A stretch of 64,000 nucleotides of DNA from Treponema sp. J25. Its GTDB lineage: Bacteria > Spirochaetota > Spirochaetia > Treponematales > Breznakiellaceae. Each line of letters begins with the position of its first letter. Positions within the stretch are counted from its first letter, which is position 1. Location: positions 1-64,000 of the forward strand of contig NZ_PTQW01000021.1 in NCBI RefSeq assembly GCF_004343725.1. Reading direction: 5' to 3'. Below are positions 8,509 to 17,844 of the stretch, piece after piece. Both the position numbers and the translations under genes were made by a program. Below the pieces are notes generated by a model, which saw only the letters and a program-made list of their open reading frames with translations, did not search any database and was not told the DNA's origin.

Positions 8509-9987
8509 TCATCCATTATTTACGGTGAGTTTTTTTAAGCGCTCGCTCTTACCAGCAGCATCCTTTTCTTCAGAAGGAACAACCCCAAAATGTTCCCGAT
8601 AGAGCCGGGCAAAATATTTCTCATCCCGATAGCCTACCTCCCAGGCGGTTTCTTTGACCGAGTGTCCCTCCCGAAGTAAAAGACGGGCCTTTGCTAGGCG
8701 CAAAAACGTTAGATACTCTATAAAGGTGTAGCCTGTTTTTTGATGAAATAGAGAAGAAAGATAATTTGGAGAAAAACCATACCGTCGAGCGAGCATGGCT
8801 ACGGAGAGTTCTTCCCGAAAATGTGCTGCCATATATTGTTGAATTTCTTTTATGGGATCTTTCAGAGCCTGGGATACACTAAAAAGATCAGGGAACTGTA
8901 GTCCAAGCCGTTCTCGAAGTCTAGGAATGTTCGGCCTACCCCCTATCAGATATTCTAAAGAGACCTGTTTTTCCACAAAGGTCTGAAAAAACTGATCGAA
9001 CGTTTGTTGGAGTTCCTTCGAAAAATCTTCAAAAAGCTCTCCCAGCGAAACAAAACATTCAAGGGCCCTCTCTTCATCCCGACGTTTCAAAGCGATGATG
9101 CCCTCATATAAAAACTGAGCCCCCTCCAACTCCCGGGAACCATAGGGAAGAAGGGATTCCCGCAGCGTCATCCACGAGAACAGCCGTTGAGGGAAAAGTG
9201 GAGCATAGAAAAGATTCTTTTCAAGAGAAGGGAACTGTTCGAGGGCTTCCTCAAACTGGAGAACAACCATACCCTCAAGGCCATAATAGGGAAGGCCGGT
9301 TTTTTCTAGAAGCAATCGGAGCCGTTCTTTTACAGCCATTCTGACAGGGGGATTTTCTTCTCCTTTCTCAGATCGATATTCTCCTATTAACTCCAGGGTA
9401 TACCCTTCCATATTGATACGCATCACAAGGTTTTCATCAGGGTCGTACTGGAGAGAAAGATATTCTTCTATCACCTGGGCGAGTGAAAAAAGATCACCCC
9501 CCAACACCAGGGGAATATAGCAGATCCGGGGATTTTCCGGTATTTTTTCCTTTTGACCAGAAGAACACAAACAATACTCCCACCTTTTTTTAAGGTCCTG
9601 CAGATGTTCTTTTTTTATTTTCTTAAGCTGTTCGAAACATCTTCGGCAAGCTTCTTCTACATCCTTCCGTTCTACCGGTTTTAAAAGATATCCACAGGCC
9701 CCCAGATCCAGGGCTTCTTTGGCATAGGAGAACTCAGGATAACTAGTAAGAACCACCCAGGGGAAGGTATATCCTTCTTGGACAAGGAGATTTATAGCAG
9801 TAAGTCCATCGATCCCTGGCATTCGAATATCCACAAAAACCCCATGGAACGTTTTTTCTCGCAGAACCTGTACCAGGGTTCGTCCGTGTTCTACCTCTTC
9901 AATCCATGCATGGCTATCTATCTCAAGAAGGAGACGTCTTATATTGTATCGAGCCAGGGGTTCGTCATCGGCTATAAGGTATCTCAT
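8509..9987 (-). CDS. response regulator with AraC-type DNA-binding domain (YesN-like)
   Basis: Cytoplasmic transcription regulator of 492 residues. Residues 1-115 form a receiver domain with the acidic pair ADDE near position 6, phospho-acceptor Asp in VFVDIRMPG and the conserved Lys in YLLKPVE. A roughly 270-residue middle part of unknown fold follows. The last 95 residues are a double helix-turn-helix of the AraC family (LSVAMLARRYGFSPNYLSSLF and VKETAWEVGYRDEKYFARLYREHFG). Its start overlaps the stop of the kinase gene by ATGA, so the two form a cognate pair. The position just before rhaS suggests control of the rhamnose transporter, but the signal is unknown. Confidence 0.88.
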   Translation of the reverse strand: MRYLIADDEPLARYNIRRLLLEIDSHAWIEEVEHGRTLVQVLREKTFHGVFVDIRMPGIDGLTAINLLVQEGYTFPWVVLTSYPEFSYAKEALDLGACGYLLKPVERKDVEEACRRCFEQLKKIKKEHLQDLKKRWEYCLCSSGQKEKIPENPRICYIPLVLGGDLFSLAQVIEEYLSLQYDPDENLVMRINMEGYTLELIGEYRSEKGEENPPVRMAVKERLRLLLEKTGLPYYGLEGMVVLQFEEALEQFPSLEKNLFYAPLFPQRLFSWMTLRESLLPYGSRELEGAQFLYEGIIALKRRDEERALECFVSLGELFEDFSKELQQTFDQFFQTFVEKQVSLEYLIGGRPNIPRLRERLGLQFPDLFSVSQALKDPIKEIQQYMAAHFREELSVAMLARRYGFSPNYLSSLFHQKTGYTFIEYLTFLRLAKARLLLREGHSVKETAWEVGYRDEKYFARLYREHFGVVPSEEKDAAGKSERLKKLTVNNG

Positions 9988-11942
9988 GATATCACCGGCA
10001 TAATAAGGGTTATGGTGGTTCCACCACCTGGATAGGATTCAATCCGTAAATAATCTTTGCTAAATTGGGGCATAGGAGAGCGGGGAGAAGAATACCACAG
10101 TTCTAACCGTTTTCTGACATTCTGTAATCCTATTCCTTCCGCAGTCGTAAGAGGATCGAAACCGACCCCTGTATCATGAATAATAATGCGGAGGGTCCGA
10201 TTGGGTTCTTCGCCTGGTTTTTCAATCTGAATTGTTACGGTACCTCCTTCCTCTTTGGGCTCTATTCCATGAATAAGGGCATTTTCCACCAGAGGATGCA
10301 GGAGCAACTTGGGAATACGTACCGGACCCGCTTCTGGATCGACATCAATAGTCCACCGAAGGCGATGCTGGAATCGGAGTTTTTGGAGTTCCAGGTATCG
10401 TTCAATAAAGTCGAGTTCTTCCGCGAGGGTGCTTTCCTTCCGATGATCTACGGTGTATCGCAGGAGCGTTTTTAATGCGAGGAGAGATTTTTCTAGCTCT
10501 TCTCTTTCTCCCATTTGATTCAAAGCCACAAAACTATTTAACACATTGTAAAGAAAGTGGGGTTGCACCTGAGCCTGAAGGGACTGATATTCGGCATTCC
10601 GTTTTTCCATCAATTCCATCGACATGATCACATGGGCAAGAAAAAGGGACGCAAAATCTAAATAATTCTCAAATCGAATTATTTCTAGATCATTAAAGGG
10701 CCCGCTAGATCGATAAAGAAGCAAAAATCCTCCCGATTGTTCTTCCACAAGGAGGTGCCCCGCTAGCCAGAAACCCTGTTGGGAATCTCCATCGCTAATA
10801 ATAGCCGGATAGGTACGTCGAGCTTCCTTAATAGCAGCCTGAAAACGCATCTGTAGATGTTCTGAGAGAGGAAAAGGAAGATTCCGCCAAGAAATAAAAG
10901 GCTTTTTTTCTACCCCCTTTTCCCGAATACCCCCAAAGAACGATTCCCCATCTTTAGAAATAAGCAAGCCTCCCTCAGCAGGAAAAAGTTGCACACACCG
11001 GTCCACAACGCCTGCCAGAACAGGATCAAGACTCTGGAGTTCCCCGTATTCATGACGGTTTTCTAAAAGTCCCCGGGCAAGAAACACCAAACTCCGCAAG
11101 TTTTCCTGCAAAAGTGCAGTGTATCCATTAAACTGATGAGCCAGAGTCTGAAATTCGTCCTGCACATTAAAAGAAAGGGGCGTCGAAAAATCACCTTCTG
11201 AAAGGCGGGAAAGGGCCTTACTAAGACTCGTGAGCCGAAAAACAATCCGGGAAGAAAAAACCAGGGGAATCCCTGTAGTAATTAAGGCCATTACCAATGA
11301 AAGCCCGAGAAAGGTATACATCATACCGGCCCGAACCCGATCCCCCTCCGTTTCGAGGGTCTCGATAAAATAGTTAAAATAACTTTCAAAACTATTTACA
11401 AGGTAATATGATGTTTGTCGGGCCTCATCGAAAAGGGCAATCACATCAGGGTCACTGGAAATCTGGATCTTAATATAGAGATCTTCCCCCCAGAGGGAAG
11501 AATTTTGTATCCGCTGTAATCGTTGCTGGAGCCCCTCCAGTTTTGCCAGAGCCTTGTGGAACATCACCTCCGCGGTATCGTATTCATCGCGTAATTTCCG
11601 TTCCTGTACCACCTGTAATAAAAGAGGATGACGCATGAAAGAATAAAATAATTGCTGGAAGTCGCGGGTCGCTTCCTTCCATTCCCGGAGGGTGGTATGA
11701 TAGGGCTGAAAATACAGAATATCCTTCAGATTACCATAGGCCTCCGGGGCAAAGGCGCCAATCATGGCATCTTTGGTAAGATGGCGGATTTTTCTTGTCT
11801 GTTCAAGAAGAGCCTGCCCCTCTTTCATGGCCCCGGAAAGGGCCTGCAGTTGAAACTGGATCCTCAAGGAAAGTAACACCACCACCAGCATTCCAGAAAA
11901 AACAAGAAAATTGATAATTACGAACTTTCCCCGCAGTTTCAT
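9984..11942 (-). CDS. sensor histidine kinase, YesM/LytS type
   Basis: Membrane kinase of 652 residues. There are two transmembrane segments (about residues 8-28 and 205-228) flanking a helical extracytoplasmic region of about 175 residues without obvious ligand fold. A HAMP linker (RIVFRLTSLSKALSRLSEGDFS) follows, then a roughly 130-residue cytosolic region that may be GAF-like, then the His_kinase block QAQVQPHFLYNVLNSFVALNQ with the phospho-accepting His. A HATPase domain has N-box LLHPLVENALIHGI and G-box IHDTGVGFDP. It lies 31 bases after the sorbose-phosphate-reductase-like gene and is coupled to the response regulator that follows. No binding-protein partner is fused or adjacent, other than RhaS further downstream. 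Confidence 0.87.
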   Translation of the reverse strand: MKLRGKFVIINFLVFSGMLVVVLLSLRIQFQLQALSGAMKEGQALLEQTRKIRHLTKDAMIGAFAPEAYGNLKDILYFQPYHTTLREWKEATRDFQQLFYSFMRHPLLLQVVQERKLRDEYDTAEVMFHKALAKLEGLQQRLQRIQNSSLWGEDLYIKIQISSDPDVIALFDEARQTSYYLVNSFESYFNYFIETLETEGDRVRAGMMYTFLGLSLVMALITTGIPLVFSSRIVFRLTSLSKALSRLSEGDFSTPLSFNVQDEFQTLAHQFNGYTALLQENLRSLVFLARGLLENRHEYGELQSLDPVLAGVVDRCVQLFPAEGGLLISKDGESFFGGIREKGVEKKPFISWRNLPFPLSEHLQMRFQAAIKEARRTYPAIISDGDSQQGFWLAGHLLVEEQSGGFLLLYRSSGPFNDLEIIRFENYLDFASLFLAHVIMSMELMEKRNAEYQSLQAQVQPHFLYNVLNSFVALNQMGEREELEKSLLALKTLLRYTVDHRKESTLAEELDFIERYLELQKLRFQHRLRWTIDVDPEAGPVRIPKLLLHPLVENALIHGIEPKEEGGTVTIQIEKPGEEPNRTLRIIIHDTGVGFDPLTTAEGIGLQNVRKRLELWYSSPRSPMPQFSKDYLRIESYPGGGTTITLIMPVIS

Positions 11943-11973
11943 CGAATATCATCCCCTCTGGGCCACCGGAACC

Positions 11974-13236
11974 CTAAATATCCGGAGCGTGCTGCAACAA
12001 ATACTCTTCCGCCTCTCGACTCCACAGGTTCCCGTGTTTTGCACAGATCCGGGCAAGTTCGGCGTAGAAAGGATCCGTCTTCCCCCGTTCGGCAAAATCT
12101 GTGATTGCCACTAGGTCCAACTTTTTATGGGTATAGATCAGCTTTTTTCCACCGGGGATTTTATCAAGGTGAATCACCGTATCGGGCACCGCATTCAGTC
12201 CCCCCACGTGGGTTATCATGAAAACCGGATTTAACAAGCCCCGGGACATCATCTCCAGAGATTCGATCATGTCTTCCGTATTCCCCCCACTGGTACCTAC
12301 GAGGTGATGGGATTCATAATGGACGTCATAAAAGTTCAGTTGGGCCGAAAAAGCAGGATCCGTGGGACCCGCAAAGAAATTGAGACACCCATCATGCCCC
12401 AGGAGCCGATCCGCCATTTCCACCAGGGCCCGGACTGGTGCAAAGACAAACACATCATCAAACTTTTTGCCCCCGTTCAGGCTCACCAAATGGTCTACCG
12501 GATCTGGCAGGTCCCGGGTGTTTACATAATGAAGGGTAATACCCAGGCGCTGGGCTTCAGCGGGGCTCAACAGTTCCTGAGCCCGGCTGAGACGGGCCTC
12601 ATCAATATCAGTAACGACGATGTACCGGGGTTTGCGAGGATTATGAAGGGCATAATCGATGGCCCCGAGCCCCATCGGTCCCACTCCTGCAAGGAGGGCG
12701 AGGCTTCCCCCTTCTTTTATACCCATTTCATGAACATACGATCCGGGAGAAGTATGATACTGGGCGTGGAAGGCTCCCACAATACAGGAGACCGGTTCCG
12801 CCAATGATCCCATAAAGAAGTTGTCCCCCTGATAATCCAATAGGCAGTTCATTTCCATTACTTCAGGGGGAATAATCACGTAGGTGGCATCTCCGCCGAT
12901 ATATTGATAGGAATAACCCGGCGCCCAGAGGGTCCCTTGATAATTCAGAGCCGGTTGAATTGCAAATTTAGAACCCTCCTTAAAACGGCCCTGCCATTTT
13001 TTACCCACCTTCTCGATAACCCCACAGAATTCGTGCCCCACCATCACCGGTTCCTTCGCGAGGTCATGACGGACCCGCTTATGGGAAGTTCCCTGCATGG
13101 CAAGCTTATGGGTAGACATACAGACCGAATCGGTTACTACCCGGGCCAGGATCTCATCGTCCCGAAGTTCAGGGAGTTCAAATTCCTCAAGCCGTAAATC
13201 GTTAACTCCGTACAAACGGACCGCCTTTGTTTTCAT
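11974..13236 (-). CDS. zinc-type dehydrogenase of the L-sorbose-1-phosphate reductase (SorE) family
   Basis: Medium-chain dehydrogenase of 420 residues. It has the GHE zinc region (VMVGHEFCGVIEKVGKKW), a Rossmann glycine motif (LLAGVGPMGLGAIDYA) and an acidic end of the second strand (VVTDIDEARL), which favours NAD(H). Blocks such as CLNFFAGPTD, VHYESHHLVGTSGG and KIPGGKKLIY, and the C-terminal AITDFAERGKTDPF, are as I know them from SorE, which reduces L-sorbose 1-phosphate to D-glucitol 6-phosphate. The start at 13236 has a GAGGAGGG site. It follows the FGGY kinase by 33 bases, so a kinase-then-reductase order is plausible. The actual substrate here is not shown by sequence. Confidence 0.82.
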   Translation of the reverse strand: MKTKAVRLYGVNDLRLEEFELPELRDDEILARVVTDSVCMSTHKLAMQGTSHKRVRHDLAKEPVMVGHEFCGVIEKVGKKWQGRFKEGSKFAIQPALNYQGTLWAPGYSYQYIGGDATYVIIPPEVMEMNCLLDYQGDNFFMGSLAEPVSCIVGAFHAQYHTSPGSYVHEMGIKEGGSLALLAGVGPMGLGAIDYALHNPRKPRYIVVTDIDEARLSRAQELLSPAEAQRLGITLHYVNTRDLPDPVDHLVSLNGGKKFDDVFVFAPVRALVEMADRLLGHDGCLNFFAGPTDPAFSAQLNFYDVHYESHHLVGTSGGNTEDMIESLEMMSRGLLNPVFMITHVGGLNAVPDTVIHLDKIPGGKKLIYTHKKLDLVAITDFAERGKTDPFYAELARICAKHGNLWSREAEEYLLQHAPDI

Positions 13237-13269
13237 GGTACCCTCCTCATTGGTGATACGTATTTTCCC

Positions 13270-14847
13270 CTAGCCCCGGATCCACCGTTCCCAGGCTTTT
13301 CGATAGTCCCCTATTTCTTTATAGGATTCTTTGGGGACTTCCCGGTACTCAACCACAAAATCTTCCGACAAATCAGAAAGTCCCTTGCCGGCATAAGCCA
13401 TTTTGGCGATCATAGCAGCTCCAAAGGCACTGGCTTCGGCAATATCTGTCAAAAAAAGAGGATTCCCGGGGAGAGCTGCGGAAAGCAGGTGATTATAGGC
13501 GTGATCTTTTCGGAAGCCTCCCTCCACAAAGATCGGCTGAGAAGACCGAAGCACCACCCGTTCCAGGGCAGTAAGACTTTGCATCACCAGTCCTATTCGG
13601 AGAGCCGCAATAGCATCCTCATAGGGAAATCCTGCCAATGGCCCTCGTCCAGAGGCATTGAAGTTTTCTTGCGTTGAGCTCTGTTTTTCCCTTTCTTGGA
13701 TGGGCACCGATCCTGGTAGCCCTGCCATCTTTACAAGTTCCTCGTATTCATAGGAATAGCCCTTTACCACAAGACGGGCTCGGGACTGAGGGTACTGTCC
13801 CGAACCGGGGGTAAGTTCAGGAAGCACAAAGACAGATCGCTCTGAAAGGAGTCGCTGGTACCGTCCAGGCTCAAAGGGAGGAATGTCAGACCGGCCGTAT
13901 AAGCGCATCAACAAGGAAGACCATTGCTCAAACTCAAAACCACCGAGAAAAATGGCGGTTTTTACGGGACTGCGAAAAGCAGACTGATTAAAAAACACCA
14001 CCTTTCCCAGATCTTCGGGATTGAATCCATAGGTATCCATCGGGTTCATGATGACACACCAGGTACCGGTAGAATTGAGCACAAAGCCGGTTTTCCCCTT
14101 CTTTGCAAAATGAGGAAGAAGGGCCGCATTGGAGTCATGAATACCCATGGTAACCAGAACATTTGGGGAAAGCCCTGTGAGCCGCGCTATCTCTGGATTC
14201 AGGGTTCCCAAGATATCCCAGGAATTTTGCAGGTGAGACGGCAGTAGAGGAAGGAGCCCCAACGCTCGGGCCACCGAAGACCAGTCCTGGCGCTCCCAAT
14301 CCCACAGATAGGTGTGGCAGCCCGTATAGGTCCCTTCCGCCCCAACCTGTCCTGTAAGACGAAATCCCCAATATTGGGGATAATTCAAGACATATCTGAC
14401 CTGGGACCAGTCTTCAGGGAATTGTTGCTGGGCAAACCAGATTCCCTTGGCAAGATTGATAAGGGCTCCAAAGGGAGGCGTGCCAGTGCTTTTCTGGAGT
14501 TCGATGGGATTACCAAAACGCTTATAAAATTCGGTGTGGAAGGAAGGTCCCGGCTCGTGGGTGTATAAAACGCAGGGAAGTACGGGTTTCCCTTTTTTAT
14601 CCACACCCACAAAGGTCGCCCCATGGGTTGATACCGAAAGAGCCACAATCGGATATTTTTGGGCAACCTTCCTCAATTCTTCTATAAACCACTTTTCTAT
14701 TCCCTCAAGATCATGACAGGGTATACCCCCCCTTTCTACTGGCTGAAACGTCCGGTATACCGCCTCCAATTGGTTCAAGTTTTCATCGTAAATCGCCAAT
14801 CGTTTATTGGTCATTCCAATATCAAAAACCGCAATGGCATATTCCAT
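13270..14847 (-). CDS. FGGY-family carbohydrate kinase (candidate rhamnulokinase or sorbose kinase)
   Basis: Cytoplasmic sugar kinase of 525 residues from the ATG at 14847; a GTG six bases upstream is too close to the GGGGG ribosome site. Family features are the N-terminal phosphate loop VFDIGMTNKRLAIYDE, ALSVSTHGATF, the GCHTYLWDWERQDWS block, catalytic-Asp region MGIHDSNAALLPHF, NSTGTWCVIMN and the C-terminal FVEGGFRKDHAYNHLLSAALPG. FGGY enzymes such as RhaB/RhaK and FucK phosphorylate ketoses at C1. As the only sugar kinase in the cluster, it could make rhamnulose 1-phosphate for the aldolase. It could equally make a ketose 1-phosphate for the SorE-like reductase that follows. A Ser/Gln-rich insert near residues 385-400 is unusual. 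Confidence 0.85.
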   Translation of the reverse strand: MEYAIAVFDIGMTNKRLAIYDENLNQLEAVYRTFQPVERGGIPCHDLEGIEKWFIEELRKVAQKYPIVALSVSTHGATFVGVDKKGKPVLPCVLYTHEPGPSFHTEFYKRFGNPIELQKSTGTPPFGALINLAKGIWFAQQQFPEDWSQVRYVLNYPQYWGFRLTGQVGAEGTYTGCHTYLWDWERQDWSSVARALGLLPLLPSHLQNSWDILGTLNPEIARLTGLSPNVLVTMGIHDSNAALLPHFAKKGKTGFVLNSTGTWCVIMNPMDTYGFNPEDLGKVVFFNQSAFRSPVKTAIFLGGFEFEQWSSLLMRLYGRSDIPPFEPGRYQRLLSERSVFVLPELTPGSGQYPQSRARLVVKGYSYEYEELVKMAGLPGSVPIQEREKQSSTQENFNASGRGPLAGFPYEDAIAALRIGLVMQSLTALERVVLRSSQPIFVEGGFRKDHAYNHLLSAALPGNPLFLTDIAEASAFGAAMIAKMAYAGKGLSDLSEDFVVEYREVPKESYKEIGDYRKAWERWIRG

Positions 14848-14861
14848 AGGCACCCCCTTTC

Positions 14862-16397
14862 TTAGTGGAGCATCACCTGTCCCCCCGTTACCGGCACAGC
14901 CTGACCCGTTTCATATTCCTGTTCCACGATGTAATAAAGGGCTTTGAGTACGTCTGGCCCCGTACAGCCCCGTTTCATAGGAATCTTGGCTTCATAAAAG
15001 GCCCGCACATCCTGCACGGTCTTCGCCCCCGGGACCTTCCCGGCCCGTAAATATTGAACAAAGAGCCCCCGTTCAGGGTCAGACCAGAGGGGCCCATCAA
15101 AAAAGTTACCAGGACAGATGGCATTCACCTTTATGTTATACTCTACCAGTTCTAGGGCAAAACTCTGCACCAGGCCAATTCCTCCAAATTTACTCCCCGC
15201 ATAGGCGCCGTTCTTGTTAGACCCTTCAAGCCCTGATTTAGAGTTAATTTGAACTATATCCGTATACCAGTAAGGGGCCATAAGAGCCTGACGACGAAGC
15301 ACCTGCGCTGCATACTTGGTCACCAAGAAAAAAGCCGTATAATTCACTCGAGTTACCTGATCAAAATCTTCAAGGGATTGATCAAGTACGCTCCCAGCTC
15401 GGAGAATCCCCGCATTACTGACACAAATATCCAGTCCTCCCGTTTGCTGGCTTACAAGCTCAAAAAGATCCCGCACTGACCTTTCTTCTGCCACATTACA
15501 AAAAACGGGAATGGTAATTTTTTTGTTGAGAGCACGATTTATTGTCTCCGAAAGGGCTTTGGCTTTTTCCAGGTTCATATCAGCGATATACACCAGGGCC
15601 CCCGAAGCGGCGAGCCCGCGGACGAGTTCTTCTCCGAAGCCCTGGGCGCCACCAGTAACCAGGGCTACACGGCCGGCAACAACCTGGTTTCGCCCCTCTG
15701 CCCGGGCACATAGTGGCGCCACCGCATCGATAGAAAGAAGAGTAACGTTGTCGGCCTCCCCTTCTTTCATATGCGGCGGCCCGGGCTTCTCCCATTGAGT
15801 ATTTGTTGCGGGTTCTTGTCCTGGGGTGTCTTCCTTTGACAGAACAAGCTCCAATGAGGAGAAGTCCTCTGTAGCGGCCCGCCGGCAGAGCCGATCGTAG
15901 TCTGTATCGACCCAGAAGCAAAAAAGATCATTGCCACAGCGAAGGGCCAACAAAGAAGTAAAACCGCCGTTTCCTTCATCCCCGGCGGCAGGGGAAGGAG
16001 CCGCCCGATTTTCTGTGAGGGCGGTTCCTTCCTGTCCCTTTGAGCGGGATCCAGAAAGTTTTTTCCCTGGAGCAGGTCCATCAGTAAATCCAGAGAAAGC
16101 CTCTCTAAGTTTTTTGGTGACCCCCTCTTCCCATTCCTGCCGGCGGGCCGCCAACGAAGTCTCGAAGGTCCCCCCTTTCGGACCCTGGAGTTTCGCCGAC
16201 ACGCTTTGTTTTTCTGTACTCCCCTCAGGGATTCCCTCTGCGGGATTTTTTTCCTGCGGGAGTACCGGTACCTCTACCAGGGGTACCGATGGGGGAACCT
16301 CCTTTACAGGACGCCCCTGGACTAAAACCGAATACCGTAACCTATCAAGATAGAGGCCCCGGACAAAGGGAGCTAATAGGATTTCAAGATCACCCAT
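14862..16397 (-). CDS. SDR oxidoreductase of sorbitol-6-phosphate dehydrogenase type with a novel N-terminal half
   Basis: The start is the ATG at 16397 (AAGGAGG site), overlapping the end of the PHP gene by 8 bases; the product is 511 residues. The C-terminal 270 residues (from about 241) are a short-chain dehydrogenase: TGGAQGFG cofactor loop, NAG at the fourth strand, QINSKSGLEGS and catalytic YAGSK. The end (IPMKRGCTGPDVL and TGQAVPVTGGQVM) is closely like SrlD/SorD, which oxidises glucitol 6-phosphate to fructose 6-phosphate. SrlD itself is about 260 residues. The extra N-terminus has an ordered block (1-47), a Gly/Pro/Glu-rich spacer (about 48-144), a second short block (145-188) and another spacer. 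I do not recognise it. Confidence 0.82.
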   Translation of the reverse strand: MGDLEILLAPFVRGLYLDRLRYSVLVQGRPVKEVPPSVPLVEVPVLPQEKNPAEGIPEGSTEKQSVSAKLQGPKGGTFETSLAARRQEWEEGVTKKLREAFSGFTDGPAPGKKLSGSRSKGQEGTALTENRAAPSPAAGDEGNGGFTSLLALRCGNDLFCFWVDTDYDRLCRRAATEDFSSLELVLSKEDTPGQEPATNTQWEKPGPPHMKEGEADNVTLLSIDAVAPLCARAEGRNQVVAGRVALVTGGAQGFGEELVRGLAASGALVYIADMNLEKAKALSETINRALNKKITIPVFCNVAEERSVRDLFELVSQQTGGLDICVSNAGILRAGSVLDQSLEDFDQVTRVNYTAFFLVTKYAAQVLRRQALMAPYWYTDIVQINSKSGLEGSNKNGAYAGSKFGGIGLVQSFALELVEYNIKVNAICPGNFFDGPLWSDPERGLFVQYLRAGKVPGAKTVQDVRAFYEAKIPMKRGCTGPDVLKALYYIVEQEYETGQAVPVTGGQVMLH

Positions 16398-17835
16398 GCC
16401 ATCCTCCTTGTTCGATTCGCTCTGCCCACTGGTGGGCACTTTTTTCTGGTTCCTTCCGGTCCAGGCCTTTCCCAATTGTGGCATAACGGTCAAGTCGTTC
16501 TTTAAGCGAAAGCTCTTTCCAGGGATTGGTTGACGAAAAAAGTCCTAAGGATGGCCGGACCGAGGCCAGCCGTTCATGGGCAATAAGGGCCCAGGTAGTG
16601 TCCACCAGGTGGCGAAACTCTGGTTCTACCACCTGGGGGCACCGAAAGGATTGGCGGGAACTGTTGATATCTACCCCTGATATTTCCATAAATCCATATT
16701 CAGCACAGAGCCTTTGCACACGACGAAGTTGTTCCCGGCTATTGCGGGGGGGCATGTAGGTTACTGCCTGGAAACCCGTTGTTTTAAGGAAAGAGAACAG
16801 TTCATCCAAATATGAATCTTCAAACTGTTCTGCTTTTTTATCCCCCGTCGGAGATTCAGACACATCCCCCAGGTACGCATAGGCAGGAATGGCTCCGATA
16901 GTACGGGCAAAATCTACCACCCTATGTACCGGTGGGCACTCGGTCTCGTCCGGTTCAATATAAATAAGGGGAAGGATTTCGGTCTTAAAAATTCCCAGAA
17001 GGTCGTAAAGATAATGGGGATTGTTTTCTTCCAAAAGGTATGACACAAATCGAGGGGGGACCTGAACGAGCAAAACTTCTTCTAAAGCTGTAAGTAAGGG
17101 CTGACCCCTTCCAAAAACCGCCATACATCGCTGGGCCAGAGCAGCTAGAATGTGTCGTTCCGTAATGGTCCCCCCCCGATGATAGAGGGAGAGGGGCACC
17201 ACATGACTCTCAAAAGAAAGGGGACCGAGTGGTGAACTTTCAAGTAATTTTTCATTAAGCCGTTCTACCATGCGACGACTACGGAGATAGCGGGCCTTTC
17301 TGACAGGATCAAGGAATTGCTGGACCACACCAAGGGATGGTGAAGGGATACCCTGTACCGTCATGTAGGCAATCCCGGGAGAATCGGGGTTGTTAATCTT
17401 ACGATCCTTGAAAGTAGTAAAGTTCCCCTGTCGATCAGTTTTAAAACTGACCCGAACTTCAAAGCCTACACAGGATCCGATTCCCACGAGCGCACAGGCG
17501 GCCTTCATTTCTTCTGCAGCGCCTACCGAATCGTGATCTACCGAGCCAGCCGCTCCTAGTCCCGCATCCCAAGCCCGCAGGGCTGCCATGGTCGGAGTAT
17601 AGGGACTAAAGCTATACACCGTGTGAATATGGTTGTTTACTTCCTGAACTTCTTCCTGAGAAGATGAGGTAAGCTTTCGTTCCGCTTCCCCGTTACATCC
17701 TTCAAGGTATAGCACGAGGGCTCGCAGCCGTTCTTCCCTAGTAGAAAAGGGGGTATCAATTCGTTCAAGCAGTTCCTGCTGTTCTCTGACTTTCGCTTCC
17801 CTAGGGCCTTCCCGACATGGTTGAATAGGTTCCAT
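16390..17835 (-). CDS. PHP-domain metal-dependent phosphoesterase
   Basis: Cytoplasmic protein of 481 residues with a PHP metal site: NNHIHTVYSFSPYTPT near residue 70, SVDHDSVGAAEEM, then GFEVRVSFK and, near the C-terminus, EISGVDINSSRQSF. These histidines and acids are those that hold the metal cluster in PHP phosphoesterases. The middle contains a long helical section (residues about 170-280). The gene lies 9 bases after the E1 gene and overlaps the SDR gene, so it belongs to the pathway. A sugar- or polyol-phosphate phosphatase role is plausible but not demonstrated. Polymerase-type or histidinol-phosphatase roles are unlikely from context. Confidence 0.8.
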   Translation of the reverse strand: MEPIQPCREGPREAKVREQQELLERIDTPFSTREERLRALVLYLEGCNGEAERKLTSSSQEEVQEVNNHIHTVYSFSPYTPTMAALRAWDAGLGAAGSVDHDSVGAAEEMKAACALVGIGSCVGFEVRVSFKTDRQGNFTTFKDRKINNPDSPGIAYMTVQGIPSPSLGVVQQFLDPVRKARYLRSRRMVERLNEKLLESSPLGPLSFESHVVPLSLYHRGGTITERHILAALAQRCMAVFGRGQPLLTALEEVLLVQVPPRFVSYLLEENNPHYLYDLLGIFKTEILPLIYIEPDETECPPVHRVVDFARTIGAIPAYAYLGDVSESPTGDKKAEQFEDSYLDELFSFLKTTGFQAVTYMPPRNSREQLRRVQRLCAEYGFMEISGVDINSSRQSFRCPQVVEPEFRHLVDTTWALIAHERLASVRPSLGLFSSTNPWKELSLKERLDRYATIGKGLDRKEPEKSAHQWAERIEQGGWHG

Positions 17836-17844
17836 AAGGGCCCC

